A stretch of DNA of 64,000 nt from Chamaelirium japonicum (GCA_947650365.1 CANTAL010000002.1:3045501-3109500), one strand, 5' to 3'. Positions 13,480 through 26,993 are shown, counted from the stretch's first letter. Made by a program: numbers and translations. The notes: generated by a model from the letters alone, not told the origin.

Positions 13480-14010
13480 ATTAAAATGGATCGTATGAAT
13501 GAATTAGAATGGATCGTATGAATGAATTAGAATGGATCGTACGAATGAATTAGAATGGATCGTGCGAATGAATTAGAATGGATCGTGCGAATGAATTAGA
13601 ATGGATCGTACGAATGAATTAGAATGGATCGTATGAATGAATTAGAATGGATCATACGAATGAATTAGAATGGATACATTCGTGCGAATGAATTAGAATG
13701 GATCGTGCGAATGAAATAAAATGGATACATTCGTGCGAATGAATTAGAATGGATCGTGCGAATGAATTAGAATGGATCGTACGAATGAGTAAGAATGGAT
13801 CGTACGAATGAAATAAAATGGATCGTATGAATGAATTAGAATGGATCGTGCGAATGAATTAGAATGGATCGTGCGAATGAATTAGAATGGATCGTACGAA
13901 TGAATTAGAATGGATCGTACGAATGAATTAGAATGGATCGTACGAATGAATTAGAATGGATCGTGCGAATGAATTAGAATGGATCGTACGAATGAAATAG
14001 AATGGATTCG
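13472..14010 (-). repeat. Satellite block R10
   Basis: Homogeneous 23-bp units close to consensus with a few 28-bp ones. Ends at GAATGGATTCGCACGAATG. Confidence 0.92.
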
Positions 14011-15224
14011 CACGAATGTATCCATTCTAATTCATTCATACGATCCATTCTAATTCATTCGTACAATCCATTCTAATTCATTCGCACGATCCATTCGTAT
14101 TCACTCAAACGATCCATTCTAATTCATTCATAAGATCCATTCTAATTCATTCGCACGAATGTATCCATTCTAATTCATTCGCACGAATGTATCCATTCTA
14201 ATTCATTCGTACGATCCATTCTAATTCATTTGTACGAATGTATCCACTCTAATTCATTCATACGATCCATTCTAATTCATTCGCACGAATGTATCCATTC
14301 TAATTCATTCGTACGATCCATTCTAATTCATTCGCACAATCTATTCTAATTCATTCGTACGATCTATTCTAATTCATTAGCATGATCCATTCTAATTCAT
14401 TCGTACGATCTATTCTATTTCATTCGTACAATCCATTCTTACTCAATCATATGATCCATTCGAATCCATTCACACAATCTATTCTAATTCATTCGTACGA
14501 TCCATTCTATTTCATTCGTACGATACATTCTAATTCATACGATCCATTCTATTTCATTCATACGATCCATTTTAATTCATTCGCACTATCCATTCTAATT
14601 CATTCGTACGATCCATTCTATTTCATTCGTACGATCCATTCTAATTCATACGATCCATTCTATTTCATTCATACGATCCATTTTAATTCATTCGCACGAT
14701 CCATTCTAATTCATTCATACGATCCATTCTAATTCATTCGTACGATCCATTCTAATTTCTTCGTATGATCTATTCTAATTCCTTCGTACGATCCATTCTA
14801 ATTCCTTCGTACGATCCATTCAAATTCATTCGCACGAATCTATCCATTCTAATTTATTCGTACGATCCATTCTAATTCATTCGCACGATCCATTCTAATT
14901 CATTAATACGATCCAACCTAATTCATTCATACGATCTATTCTAATTCATTCGCACGAATATATCCTTTCTAATTCATTCGTACGATCCATTCTAATTCAT
15001 TCGCACAATCTATTCTAATTAATTAGTACGATCCATTCTAATTCACTCGTACGATCCATTCTAATTCATTAGCACGATCCAAATTCATTTATCCGTACGA
15101 TCTATTCTATTTCATTCGTACGATCCATTCTTATCGCACGATCCATTCTAATTCATTCGCACGATCCATTCTCTATTCTAATTCCTTCGTACAATCCATT
15201 CTAATTCCTTCGTATCCATTTCGT
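14011..15224 (+). repeat. Satellite block F11
   Basis: Spans the boundary between the two copies of the 5,347-bp unit (about 14,366). Carries an expanded module A (14,382-14,732) and module C (15,079-15,094). Confidence 0.92.
14382..14732 (+). repeat. Module A copy, internally expanded
   Basis: Identical translation to the 9035 copy; part of the 5,347-bp duplication. Confidence 0.9.
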
Positions 15225-15781
15225 ACGAATGAATTAGAATGGATCGTACGAAGGAATTAGAATGGATCGTACGAAGGAATTAGAATGGATAGTACGAATG
15301 AATTAGAATGGATACCTTCGTGCAAATGAATTAGAATGGATCGTACGAATGAGTAAGAATGGATCGTACGAATGAAATAGAATGGATCGTATGAATGAAT
15401 TAGAATGGATCGTGCGAATGAATTAGAATGGATCGTACGAATGAATTAGAATAGATTGTGCGAATGAATTAGAATGGATCGTACGAATGAATTAGAATGG
15501 ATCGTACGAATGAATTGGAATGGATACATTCGTGCGAATGAATTAGAATGGATCGTATGAATGAATTAAAGTGGATACATTCGTACAAATGAATTAGAAT
15601 GGATCGTACGAATGAATTAGAATGGATACATTCGTGCGAATGAATTAGAATGGATCATATGAATAAATTAGAATGGATCGTTTGAGTGAATGCGAATGGA
15701 TCGTGTGAATGAATTAGAATGGATTGTACGAATGAATTAGAATGGATCGTACGAATGAATTAGAATGGATACATTCGTGCG
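15225..15781 (-). repeat. Satellite block R11
   Basis: Copy-2 counterpart of R8, offset 5,347 bp, with the same rare variants (AATTAAAGTGG, CGTGTGAATG). Confidence 0.92.
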
Positions 15782-16082
15782 AATCCATTCTATTTCATTC
15801 GTACGATCCATTCTAATTCATTCGCCCGATCCATTCTAATTCATTCATACGATCCATTCTAATTAATTCGTACGATCCATTCTAATTCATTCGTACGATC
15901 CATTCTAATTCATTCGCATAATCTATTCTAATTCATTCGTGCGATCCATTCTAATTCATTCGCACGATCCATTCTAATTCATTCATACGATCCATTCTAT
16001 TTCATTCATATGATCCATTCTAATTCATTCGCACGATTCATTCTAATTCATTAGCATGAAAAAACACGATCCACTCACATAC
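15782..16082 (+). repeat. Satellite block F12
   Basis: Copy-2 counterpart of F9; ends with the A6 marker at 16,058-16,077. Confidence 0.92.
16058..16077 (+). repeat. A6 junction marker
   Basis: Copy at +5,347 bp, preceded by TTAGCAT as at 10,704. Confidence 0.9.
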
Positions 16083-18000
16083 GAATAAATTAGAATGAAT
16101 TAGAATGGATAGTACGAATGAATTAGAATGGATTGAATTAGAATGGATCGTGCGAATGAATTAGAATGGATCGTACGAATGAATTAGATTGGATCGTATG
16201 AATGAATTAGAATGGATCATGCGAATGAATTAGAATGGATCGTACGAATGAATTAGAATGGATCGTTTGAATGAATTAGAATGGATCGTACTTATGAATT
16301 AGAATGGGTCGTTTGAGTGAATGCGAATGGATCGTGCAAATGAATTAGAATGGATTGTACGAATGAATTAGAATGGATTGTACGAATGAATTAGAATGGA
16401 TCGTGCGAATGAATTAGAATGGATCGTACGAATGAATTAGAATGGATCGTTTGAATGAATTAGAATGGATCGTACTTATGAATTAGAATGGGTCGTTTGA
16501 GTGAATGCGAATGGATCGTGCGAATGAATTAGAATGGATTGTACGAATGAAATAGAATGGATCGTACGAAGGAATTAGAATGGATACCTTCGTGCAAATG
16601 AATTAGAATGGATTGAATTAGAATGAATCGTACGAATGAATTAGAATGAATTATACCGTACGAATGAATTAGAATGGATCATACGATGGAATTAGAATGG
16701 ATCGTACGAATGAATTAGAATGGATCGTACGAATGAATTAGAATGGATCGTACGAAGGAATTAGAATGGATCGTACGAAGGAATTAGAATGGATAGTACG
16801 AATGAATTAGAATGGATACCTTCGTGCAAATGAATTAGAATGGATCGTACGAATGAGTAAGAATGGATCGTACGAATGAAATAGAATGGATCGTATGAAT
16901 GAATTAGAATGGATCGTGCGAATGAATTAGAATGGATCGTACGAATGAATTAGAATAGATTGTGCGAATGAATTGGAATGGATCGTACGAATGAATTGGA
17001 ATGGATCGTACGAATGAATTAGAATGGATCGTATGAATGAATTAGAATGGATCGTGCGAATGAATTAGAATGGATCGTACGAATGAATTAGAATGGATAG
17101 ATTCATGCGAATGAATTTAAATGGATCGTACGAAGGAATTAGAATGGATCGTACGAAGGAATTAGAATAGATCATACGAAGAAATTAGAGTGGATCGTAC
17201 GAATGAATTAGAATGGATCGTATGAATGAATTAGAATGGATCGTGCGAATGAATTAAAATGGATTGTATGAATGAAATAGAATGGATCGTATGAATTAGA
17301 ATGGATCGTACGAATGAAATAGAATGGATCGTACGAATGAATTAGAATAGATTGTGCGAATGGATTAGAATGGATCATACGATTGAGTAAGAATTGATTG
17401 TACGAATGAAATAGAATAGATCGTACGAATGAATTAGAATGGATCATGCTAATGAATTAGAATTGATCGTACGAATGAATTAGAATAGATTGTGCGAATG
17501 AATTAGAATGGATCGTACGAATGAATTGGAATGGATACATTCGTGTGAATGAATTAGAATGGATCGTATGAATTAGAATGGATCGTACGATTGAGTAAGA
17601 ATGGATTGTACGAATGAAATAGGATAGATCTTACGAATGAATTAGAATGGATCATGCTAATGAATTAGAATTGATCGTACGAATGAATTAGAATAGATTG
17701 TGCGAATGAATTAGAATGGATCGTACGAATGAATTGGAATGGATACATTCGTGCGAATGAATTAGAATGGATCGTATGAATGAATTAGAGTGGATACATT
17801 CGTACAAATGAATTAGAATGGATCGTACGAATGAATTAAATGGATACATTCGTGCGAATGAATTAGAATGGATCATATGAATGAATTAAAATGGATCGTT
17901 TGAGTGAATGCGAATGGATCGTGCGAATGAATTAGAATGGATTGTACGAATGAATTAGAATGGATCGTACGAATAAATCAGAATGGATACATTCGTGCGA
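16083..18000 (-). repeat. Satellite block R12
   Basis: Copy-2 counterpart of R9, including the module B anchor variant (16,648-16,662), module A (17,208-17,447) and its partial duplicate. Confidence 0.92.
17208..17447 (-). repeat. Module A copy (reverse)
   Basis: Identical translation to the 11,861 copy, 5,347 bp away. Confidence 0.9.
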
Positions 18001-18818
18001 ATCCATTCTATTTCATTCGTACGATCCATTCTAATTCATTCGCACGATCCATTCTAATTCATTCATACGATCCATTCTAATTCATTCGTACGATCCATTC
18101 TAATTCATTTGTACGATCCATTCTAATTCATTCGCACAATCTATTCTAATTCATTCGTACAATCCATTCTAATTCATTCGCACGATCCATTCTAATTCAT
18201 TCATATGATCCATTCTATTTCATTCGTACGATCCATTCTTACTCATTCGTACGATCCATTCTAATTCATTTGCACGAAGGTATCCATTCTAATTCAGTCG
18301 TACTATCCATTCTAATTCCTTCGTACGATCCATTCTAATTCCTTCGTACGATCCATTCTAATTCATTCGTACGATCCATTCTAATTCCTTCGTATGATCC
18401 ATTCTAATTCATTCGTACGGTATGATTCATTCTAATTCATTCGTACGATTCATTCTAATTCAATCCATTCTAATTCATTCGTACGATCCATTCTAATTCA
18501 TTCGTACGATCCATTCTAATTCATTCGTACGATTCATTCTAATTCAATCCATTCTAATTCATTCGTACGATCCATTCTTACTCATTCGTACGATCCATTC
18601 TAATTCATTCACACGAATGAATCCATTCTAATTCATTCGTATGATCCATTCTAATTCATTCGCATGAATGTATCCATTCTAATTCATTCGTACAATCCAT
18701 TCTATCTCATTCGTACAATCCATTCTATTTCATTCGTACGATCCATTCTAATTCATTCGCACGATCCATTCTATGTCATTCGCACGATCTATTCTAATTC
18801 ATTAGCACGATCATTCAT
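18001..18818 (+). repeat. Satellite block F13
   Basis: Copy-2 counterpart of F10; module B anchor at 18,414-18,428; ends on the palindrome TCATTCATATGAATGA at 18,811-18,826. Confidence 0.92.
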
Positions 18819-18826
18819 ATGAATGA
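18811..18826. repeat. 16-bp palindrome TCATTCATATGAATGA at an F-to-R switch
   Basis: Copy-2 counterpart within the 5,347-bp duplication. Confidence 0.93.
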
Positions 18827-19357
18827 ATTAAAATGGATCGTATGAATGAATTAGAATGGATCGTATGAATGAATTAGAATGGATCGTACGAATGAATTAG
18901 AATGGATCGTGCGAATGAATTAGAATGGATCGTGCGAATGAATTAGAATGGATCGTACGAATGAATTAGAATGGATCGTATGAATGAATTAGAATGGATC
19001 ATACGAATGAATTAGAATGGATACATTCGTGCGAATGAATTAGAATGGATCGTGCGAATGAAATAAAATGGATACATTCGTGCGAATGAATTAGAATGGA
19101 TCGTGCGAATGAATTAGAATGGATCGTACGAATGAGTAAGAATGGATCGTACGAATGAAATAAAATGGATCGTATGAATGAATTAGAATGGATCGTGCGA
19201 ATGAATTAGAATGGATCGTGCGAATGAATTAGAATGGATCGTACGAATGAATTAGAATGGATCGTACGAATGAATTAGAATGGATCGTACGAATGAATTA
19301 GAATGGATCGTGCGAATGAATTAGAATGGATCGTACGAATGAAATAGAATGGATTCG
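18819..19357 (-). repeat. Satellite block R13
   Basis: Copy-2 counterpart of R10, ending at the same GATTCGCACGAATG junction. Confidence 0.92.
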
Positions 19358-20914
19358 CACGAATGTATCCATTCTAATTCATTCATACGATCCATTCTAA
19401 TTCATTCGTACAATCCATTCTAATTCATTCGCACGATCCATTCGTATTCACTCAAACGATCCATTCTAATTCATTCATAAGATCCATTCTAATTCATTCG
19501 CACGAATGTATCCATTCTAATTCATTCGCACGAATGTATCCATTCTAATTCATTCGTACGATCCATTCTAATTCATTTGTACGAATGTATCCACTCTAAT
19601 TCATTCATACGATCCATTCTAATTCATTCGCACGAATGTATCCATTCTAATTCATTCGTACGATCCATTCTAATTCATTCGCACAATCTATTCTAATTCA
19701 TTCGTACGATCTATTCTAATTCATTAGCATGATCCATTCTAATTCATTCGTACGATCTATTCTATTTCATTCGTACAATCCATTCTTACTCAATCGTATG
19801 ATCCATTCTAATCCATTCGCACAATCTATTCTAATTCATTCGTACGATCCATTCTATTTCATTCGTACGATCCATTCTAATTCATACGATCCATTCTATT
19901 TCATTCATACGATCCATTTTAATTCATTCGCACGATCCATTCTAATTCATTCATACGATCCATTCTAATTCATTCGTACGATCCATTCTAATTTCTTCGT
20001 ATGATCTATTCTAATTCCTTCGTACGATCCATTCTAATTCCTTCGTACGATCCATTCAAATTCATTCGCACGAATCTATCCATTCTAATTCATTCGTACG
20101 ATCCATTCTATTTCATTCACACGATCCATTCTAATTCATTAATACGATCCAATCTAATTCATTCATACGATCTATTCTAATTCATTCGCACGAATATATC
20201 CTTTCTAATTCATTCGTACGATCCAAATTCATTTATCCATACGATCTATTCTATTTCATTCGTACGATCCATTCTAATCGTACGATCCATTCTAATTCAA
20301 TCCATTCTAATTCATTCATACGATCCATTCTAATTCATTCGTACGATCCATTCTAATTCATTCATACGATTCATTCTAATTCAATCCATTCTAATTCATT
20401 CGTACGATCCATTCTATTTCATTCGTACGATCCATTCTTACTCATTCGTACGATCCATTCGTATCCTTTCTAATTCATTCCTACGATCCATTCTAATTCC
20501 TTCGTACGATCCATTCTAATTCATTCGTACGATCCATTCTAATTCATTCGCACGATCCATTCTAATTCATTCGTACGATCCATTCTATTTCATTCATACG
20601 ATCCATTCTAATTCATTCATACGATCTATTCTAATTCTTTCGCACGAATGTATCCATTCTAATTCCTTCGTACGATCCATTCTAATTCATTCGCACGATC
20701 CATTCTAATTCATTCATACAATCCATTCTAATTCTTTTGCACGAATGTATCCATTCTAATTCATTCGTTCGATCCATTCTAATTCATTCGTACGATCCAT
20801 TCTAATTCATTCGCACGATCCATTCTAATTCATGCATACGATCCAATCTAATTCATCCATACGATCCATTCTAATTCATTCGCACGAATGTATCCATTCT
20901 AATTCATTCGTACA
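19358..20914 (+). repeat. Satellite block F14
   Basis: Leaves the 5,347-bp duplication at 19,795. Module A in unexpanded form (19,729-19,968), module C (20,223-20,238). The stretch from about 20,461 matches 63,141 onward. Ends on TACATGTA (20,911-20,918). Confidence 0.92.
19729..19968 (+). repeat. Module A copy
   Basis: Lacks the 111-bp expansion of the two upstream forward copies; the divergence starts at 19,796 inside this module, marking the end of the 5,347-bp duplication. Confidence 0.9.
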
Positions 20915-21350
20915 TGTATGAATGAATTAGAATGGATCGTACGAATGAATTAGAGTTGATACATTCGTGCGAATGAAATAGAATGGATCGTACGAATGAA
21001 TTAGATTGGATCGTATGAATGAATTATAATGGATCATGCGAATGAATTAGAATAGATCATACGAATGAATTAGAATGGATCGTACGAATGAATTAGAATG
21101 GATACATTCGTGCAAAAGAATTAGAATGGATTGTATGAATGAATTAGAATGGATCGTGCGAATGAATTAGAATGGATACATTCGTGCGAATGAATTAGAA
21201 TGGATCGTATGAATGAATTAGATTGGATCGTATGAATGAATTAGAATGGATCGTATGAATGAATTAGAATGGATCATACGAATGAATTAGAATGGATCGT
21301 ACGAATGAAATAGAATGGATTGTACGAATGAGATAGAATGGATCGTACGA
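20461..21350. repeat. Segment repeated 42.7 kb away (left copy)
   Basis: Matches 63,141-64,000 at offset 42,679, across an orientation switch, with few differences; both landmarks TACATGTA (20,911, 63,590) and GTGCAAAAGAA (from ATTCG at 21,106 and 63,785) fit the same offset. Confidence 0.85.
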
Positions 21351-23847
21351 ATGAATTCGAATGGATACATTCATGCGAATGAATTAGAATGGATCATACG
21401 AATGAATTAGAATGGATTTATTCGTGCGAATGAAATAGAATGGATCGTACGAATGAGTAAGAATGGATCGTACGAATGAATTAGAATGGATTGAATTAGA
21501 ATGAATCGTACGAATGAATTAGAATGGATCGTACGAATGAATTAGAATGGATCGTACGAATGAATTAGAATGGATTGAATTAGAATGAATCGTACGAATA
21601 AATTAGAATGAATCATACCGTACAAATGAATTAGAATGGATCATACGAAGGAATTAGAATGGATCGTACGAATGAATTAGAATGGATCGTACGAATGAAT
21701 TAGAATGGATCGTACGAAGGAATTAGAATGGATAGTACGAATGAATTAGAATGGATACCTTCGTGCAAATGAATTAGAATGGATCGTACGAATGAGTAAG
21801 AATGGATCGTACGAATGAAATAGAATGGATCGTATGAATGAATTAGAATGGATCGTGCGAATGAATTAGAATGGATCGTACGAATGAATTAGAATAGATT
21901 GTGCGAATGAATTAGAATGGATCGTACGAATGAATTAGAATGGATTGAATTAGAATGAATCGTACGAATGAATTAGAATGAATCATACCGTACGAATGAA
22001 TTAGAATGGATCATACGAAGGAATTAGAATGGATCGTACGAATGAATTAGAATGGATCGTACGAATGAATTAGAATGGATCGTACGAAGGAATTAGAATG
22101 GATCGTATGAAGGAATTAGAATGGATAGTACGAAGGAATTAGAATGGATACCTTCGTGCAAATGAATTAGAATGGATCGTACGAATGAGTAAGAATGGAT
22201 CGTACGAATGAAATAGAATGGATCGTATGAATGAATTAGAATGGATCGTGCGAATGAATTAGAATGGATCGTACGTATTAATTAGAATAGATTGTGCGAA
22301 TGAATTAGAATGGATCATACGAATGAATTAGAATGGATCGTACGAATGAATTAGAATTGATCGTATGAATGAATTAGAATAGATCGTGGGAATGAATTAG
22401 AATGGATCATACGAATGAATTAGAATATGGATCGTACGAAGGAATTAGAATGGATCGTACGAATGAATTAGAATGGATCGTACGAATGAATTAGAATGGA
22501 TCGTATGAATGAATTAGAATGGATCGTACGAATGAATTAGAATGGATTGTATGAATGAATTAGAATGGATCGTATAAATGAATTAGAATGGATCGTGCGA
22601 ATAAATTAGAATGGATCGTATGAATGAATTAGAATGGATACATTCGTGCGAATGAATTAGAATGGATCATACGAAGGAATTAGAATGGATTCTTTCGTGC
22701 GAATGAATTAGAATGGATCGTACGAATGAGTAAGATTGGATCGTACGAATGAATTAGAATGGATTGAATTAGAATGAATCGTACGAATGAATTAGAATGG
22801 ATCGTACGAATGAATTAGAATGGATCGTACGATTGAATTAGAATGGATTGAATTAGAATGAATCGTACGAATGAATTAGAATGAATCATACCGTACGAAT
22901 GAATTAGAATGGATCATACGAAGGAATTAGAATGGATCGTACGAATGAATTAGAATGGATCCTACGAATGAATTAGAATGGATCGTACGAAGGAATTAGA
23001 ATGGATCGTACGAAGGAATTAGAATGGATAGTACGAATGAATTAGAATAGATACCTTCGTGCAAATGAATTAGAATGGATCGTACGAATAAGTAAGAATG
23101 GATCGTACGAATGAAATAGAATGGATCGTATGAATGAATTAGAATGGATCGTGCGAATGAATTAGAATGGATCGTACGAATGAATTAGAATAGATTGTGC
23201 GAATGAATTAGAATGGATTGTGCGAATGAATTAGAATGGATCGTACGAATGAATAAGAATAGATTGTGCGAATGAATTAGAATGGATCGTATGAATTAGA
23301 ATTGATCATACGAATGAATTAGAATGGATCATACGAAGGATTTAGAATGGATCGTACGAATGAATTAGAATGGATCGTACGAATGAATTAGAATGGATAC
23401 ATTCGTGCGAATGAATTAGAATAGATCATACGAAGGAAATAGAATGGATCTTACGAATGAATTAGAATGGATCGTACGAATGAATTAGAATGGATACATT
23501 CGTGCGAATGAATTAGAATGGATCATACGAAGGAATTAGAATGGATCGTACGAATGAATTAGAATGGATCGTACGAATGAATTAGAATGGATACATTCGT
23601 GCGAATGAATTAGAATGGATCATCCGAATGAATTTGAGTGGATACATTAGTATAAATGAATTAGAATGGATCGTACGAATGAATTAGAATGGATACATTC
23701 GTGCGAATGAATTAGAATGGATTGTACGAATGAATTAGAATGGATCGTATGAATGAATTAGAATGGATCGTGCGAATGAATTAGAATAGATTGTACGAAA
23801 GAATTAGAATGGATCGTACGAATGAATTAGAATAGATACATTCGTGC
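20915..23847 (-). repeat. Satellite block R14 (2.9 kb)
   Basis: Longest reverse block. Holds three successive module B copies (anchors 21,610-21,624, 21,980-21,994, 22,883-22,897) and the 97-bp higher-order repeat at about 23,310-23,690. Ends GTGCGAATCCATTC. Confidence 0.93.
23310..23690 (-). repeat. 97-bp higher-order repeat (23+23+23+28), first array
   Basis: ATTCGTGCGA of the 28-bp variant starts at 23,401, 23,498 and 23,595, exactly 97 bp apart, each followed by a CATACGAAGG or related unit and two consensus units. Confidence 0.88.
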
Positions 23848-24160
23848 GAATCCATTCTATTTCATTCGTACGATCCATTCTAATTCATTCGCACGATCCA
23901 TTCTAATTCATTCATACGATCCATTCTAATTCATTCGTACGATCTATTCTAATTCATTCGTACGATCCATTCTAATTCATTCGCACAATCTATTCTAATT
24001 CATTCGTACGATCCATTCTAATTCATTCGCACGACCCATTCTAATTCATTCATACGATCCATTCTATTTCATTCGTACGATCCATTCTAATTCATTCGTA
24101 CGATCCATTCTAATTCATTCGTACGATTCATTCTAATTCAATCTATTCTAATTCATTCGT
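23848..24160 (+). repeat. Satellite block F15
   Basis: Ends on a perfect 32-bp palindrome centred between 24,160 and 24,161. Its first part is repeated 1,031 bp downstream in F16. Confidence 0.92.
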
Positions 24161-24176
24161 ACGAATGAATTAGAAT
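24145..24176. repeat. Perfect 32-bp palindrome at an F-to-R switch
   Basis: Centred on CGTACG (24,158-24,163), with 16-nt arms; with one mismatch the arms reach 20 nt. It is the exact head-to-head join of two consensus units. Confidence 0.95.
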
Positions 24177-24878
24177 GGATCATGCTAATGAATTAGAATT
24201 GATCGTACGAATGAATTAGAATAGATTGTGCGAATGAATTAGAATGGATTGTGCGAATGAATTAGAATGGATCGTACGAATGAATTAGAATAGATTGTGC
24301 GAATGAATTAGAATGGATCGTATGAATTAGAATTGATCGTACGAATGAATTAGAATGGATCATACGAAGGATTTAGAATGGATCGTACGAATGAATTAGA
24401 ATGGATCGTACGAATGAATTAGAATGGATACATTCGTGCGAATGAATTAGAATAGATCATACGAAGGAATTAGAATGGATCGTACGAATGAATTAGAATG
24501 GATCGTACGAATGAATTAGAATGGGTACATTCGTGCGAATGAATTAGAATGGATCATACGAAGGAATTAGAATGGATCGTACGAATGAATTAGAATGGAT
24601 CGTACGAATGAATTAGAATGGGTACATTCGTGCGAATGAATTAGAATGGATCATACGAATGAATTAGAGTGGATACATTAGTACAAATGAATTAGAATGG
24701 ATCGTACGAATGAATTAGAATGGATACATTCGTGCGAATGAATTAGAATGGATTGTACGAATGAATTAGAATGGATCGTATGAATGAATTAGAATGGATC
24801 GTGCGAATGAATTAGAATAGATTGTACGAAAGAATTAGAATGGATCGTACGAATTAATTAGAATAGATACATTCGTGC
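24161..24878 (-). repeat. Satellite block R15
   Basis: Second copy, at +1,031 bp, of about 23,210-23,847, again with three 97-bp higher-order units. Confidence 0.92.
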
Positions 24879-25190
24879 GAATCCATTCTATTTCATTCGT
24901 ACGATCCATTCTAATTCATTCGCACGATCCATTCTAATTCATTCATACGATCCATTCTAATTCATTCGTACGATCCATTCTAATTCATTCGTACGATCCA
25001 TTCTAATTCATTCGCACAATCCATTCTAATTCATTCGCACAATCTATTCTAATTCATTCGTACGATCCATTCTAATTCATTCGCACGATCCATTCTAATT
25101 CATTCGTACGATCCATTCTAATTCATTCGTACGATCCATTCTAATTCATTCGCACAATCTATTCTAATTCATTCGTACGATCCATTCTAA
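24241..25190. repeat. 1,031-bp tandem duplication, copy 2
   Basis: Landmarks at 24,241, 24,432 and 24,872. Right edge is approximate because the following forward units are close to consensus. Confidence 0.8.
24340..24720 (-). repeat. 97-bp higher-order repeat, second array
   Basis: Same tetramer with ATTCGTGCGA at 24,432, 24,529 and 24,626; two of its units carry GGGTACATTCG. It is the duplicate of the first array at +1,031 bp. Confidence 0.88.
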
Positions 25191-25618
25191 TTCATTCGCA
25201 CGATCCATTCTAATTCATTCATACGATCCATTCTATTTCATTCGTACGATCCATTCTTACTCATTCGTACGATCCATTCTAATTCATTTGCACGAACGTA
25301 TCCATTCTAATTCATTCGTACTATCCATTCTAATTCCTTCGTACGATCCATTATAATTCCTTCGTACGATCCATTCTAATTCATTTGTACGATCCATTCT
25401 AATTCATTCGTACGATCCATTCTAATTCCTTCGTATGATCCATTCTAATTCATTCGTACGGTATGATTCATTCTAATTCATTCGTACGATTAATTCTAAT
25501 TCAATCCATTCTAATTCATTCATACGATCCATTCTAATTCATTCGTACGATCCATTCTAATTCATTCATACGATTCATTCTAATTCAATCCATTCTAATT
25601 CATTCGTACGATCCATTA
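24879..25618 (+). repeat. Satellite block F16
   Basis: Forward module B with anchor at 25,455-25,469. Ends in an inverted repeat with 18-nt perfect arms and a 2-nt centre (25,600-25,637). Confidence 0.92.
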
Positions 25619-25637
25619 GAATGGATCGTACGAATGA
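25600..25637. repeat. Inverted repeat, 18-nt perfect arms, 2-nt centre
   Basis: F meets R after ATCCATT with AG between the arms. Confidence 0.93.
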
Positions 25638-26242
25638 GTAAGAATGGATCGTACGAATGAATTAGAATGGATTGAATTAGAATGAATCGTACGAATGAAT
25701 TAGAATGGATCGTACCAATGAATTAGAATGGATCGTACGAATGAATTAGAATGGATTGAATTAGAATGAATCGTACGAATGAATTAGAATGAATCATACC
25801 GTACGAATGAATTAGAATGGATCATACGAAGGAATTAGAATGGATCGTACGAATGAATTAGAATGGATCGTACGAATGGATTAGAATGGATCGTACGAAG
25901 GAATTAGAATGGATCGTACGAAGGAATTAGAATGGATAGTACGAATGAATTAGAATGGATACCTTCGTGCAAACGAATTAGAATGGATCGTACGAATGAG
26001 TAAGAATGGATCGTACGAATGAAATAGAATGGATCGTATGAATGAATTAGAATGGATCGAGCGAATGAATTAGAATGGATCGTACGAATGAATTAGAATA
26101 GATTGTGTGAATGAATTAGAATGGATCGTACGAATGAATTAGAATGGATCGTACGAATGAATTAGAATGGGTCGTATGAATGAATTAGAATGGATCGTGC
26201 GAATGAATTAGAATGGATCGTACGAATGAAATAGAATGGATT
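25619..26242 (-). repeat. Satellite block R16
   Basis: Reverse module B (anchor 25,791-25,805), so F16 and R16 form a module B palindrome at the scale of several hundred bases. Ends GATTCGCACGAATG. Confidence 0.92.
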
Positions 26243-26993
26243 CGCACGAATGTATCCATTCTAATTCATTCGTACGATCCATTCTAATTCATTCGTACAA
26301 TCCATTCTAATTCATTCGCACGATCCATTCTAATTCATTCATACGATCCATTCTAATTCATTCGTATGATCCATTCTAATTCATTCGCACGAATGTATCC
26401 AATCTAATTCATTCGTACGATCCATTCTAATTCATTTGTACGAATGTATCCACTCTAATTCATTCGTATGATCCATTCTAATTCATTCGCACGAATGTAT
26501 CCATTCTAATTCATTCGTACGATCCATTCTAATTCATTCGTATGATCCATTATAATTCATTCGTATGATCCATTCTAATTCCTTCGTATGATCCATTCTA
26601 ATTCATTCGCACGAATGTATCCATTCTAATTCATTCGTACGATCCATTCTAATTCATTCGTACGATCCATTCTAATTCTTTCGTATGATCCATTCTAATT
26701 CATTCGCACGAATGTATCCATTCTAATTCATTCGTACGATCCATTCTAATTCATTCGTACGATCCATTCTAAATCCTTCGTATGATCCATTCTAATTCAT
26801 TCGTACGATCAATTCTAATTCATACGATCCATTCTAATTCATTCGCACAATCTATTCTAATTCTTTCGTACGATCCATTCTAAATCATTCGCACGAATGT
26901 ATCCATTCTAATTAATTCGTACGATCCATTCTAATTCATTTATACGATCTAATCTAATTCATTCATACAATCCATTCTAATTCATTCATACGA
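26243..26993 (+). repeat. Satellite block F17
   Basis: Starts with CGTATG-rich and 28-bp units; its 26,580-26,840 part resembles 180-450 of block F1. Ends on CGATCG (26,991-26,996). Confidence 0.9.

Larger units (their letters stand above)
9019..14365. repeat. 5,347-bp segmental tandem duplication, copy 1
   Basis: Positions 9,019-14,448 match 14,366-19,795 at a constant offset of 5,347 bp. I found no mismatch in the lines I compared, including rare variants, the A6 marker, palindromic junctions and every internal orientation switch. The last difference on the left is at 9,018 versus 14,365 and the first on the right at 14,449 versus 19,796, so about 83 bp is present three times. This is what unequal exchange between flanking repeats would leave. 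Confidence 0.95.
14366..19712. repeat. 5,347-bp segmental tandem duplication, copy 2
   Basis: Second copy of the same six-switch unit. Its near identity to copy 1, against clear divergence between other related modules of the window, makes it the youngest large duplication here, or a product of sequence homogenisation. Confidence 0.95.
23210..24160. repeat. 1,031-bp tandem duplication, copy 1
   Basis: Landmarks AGAATGGATTG (23,210), ATTCGTGCGA (23,401) and the R-to-F junction (23,841) recur 1,031 bp later. The copies differ at scattered bases such as GAATAAG versus GAATTAG. Confidence 0.85.
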
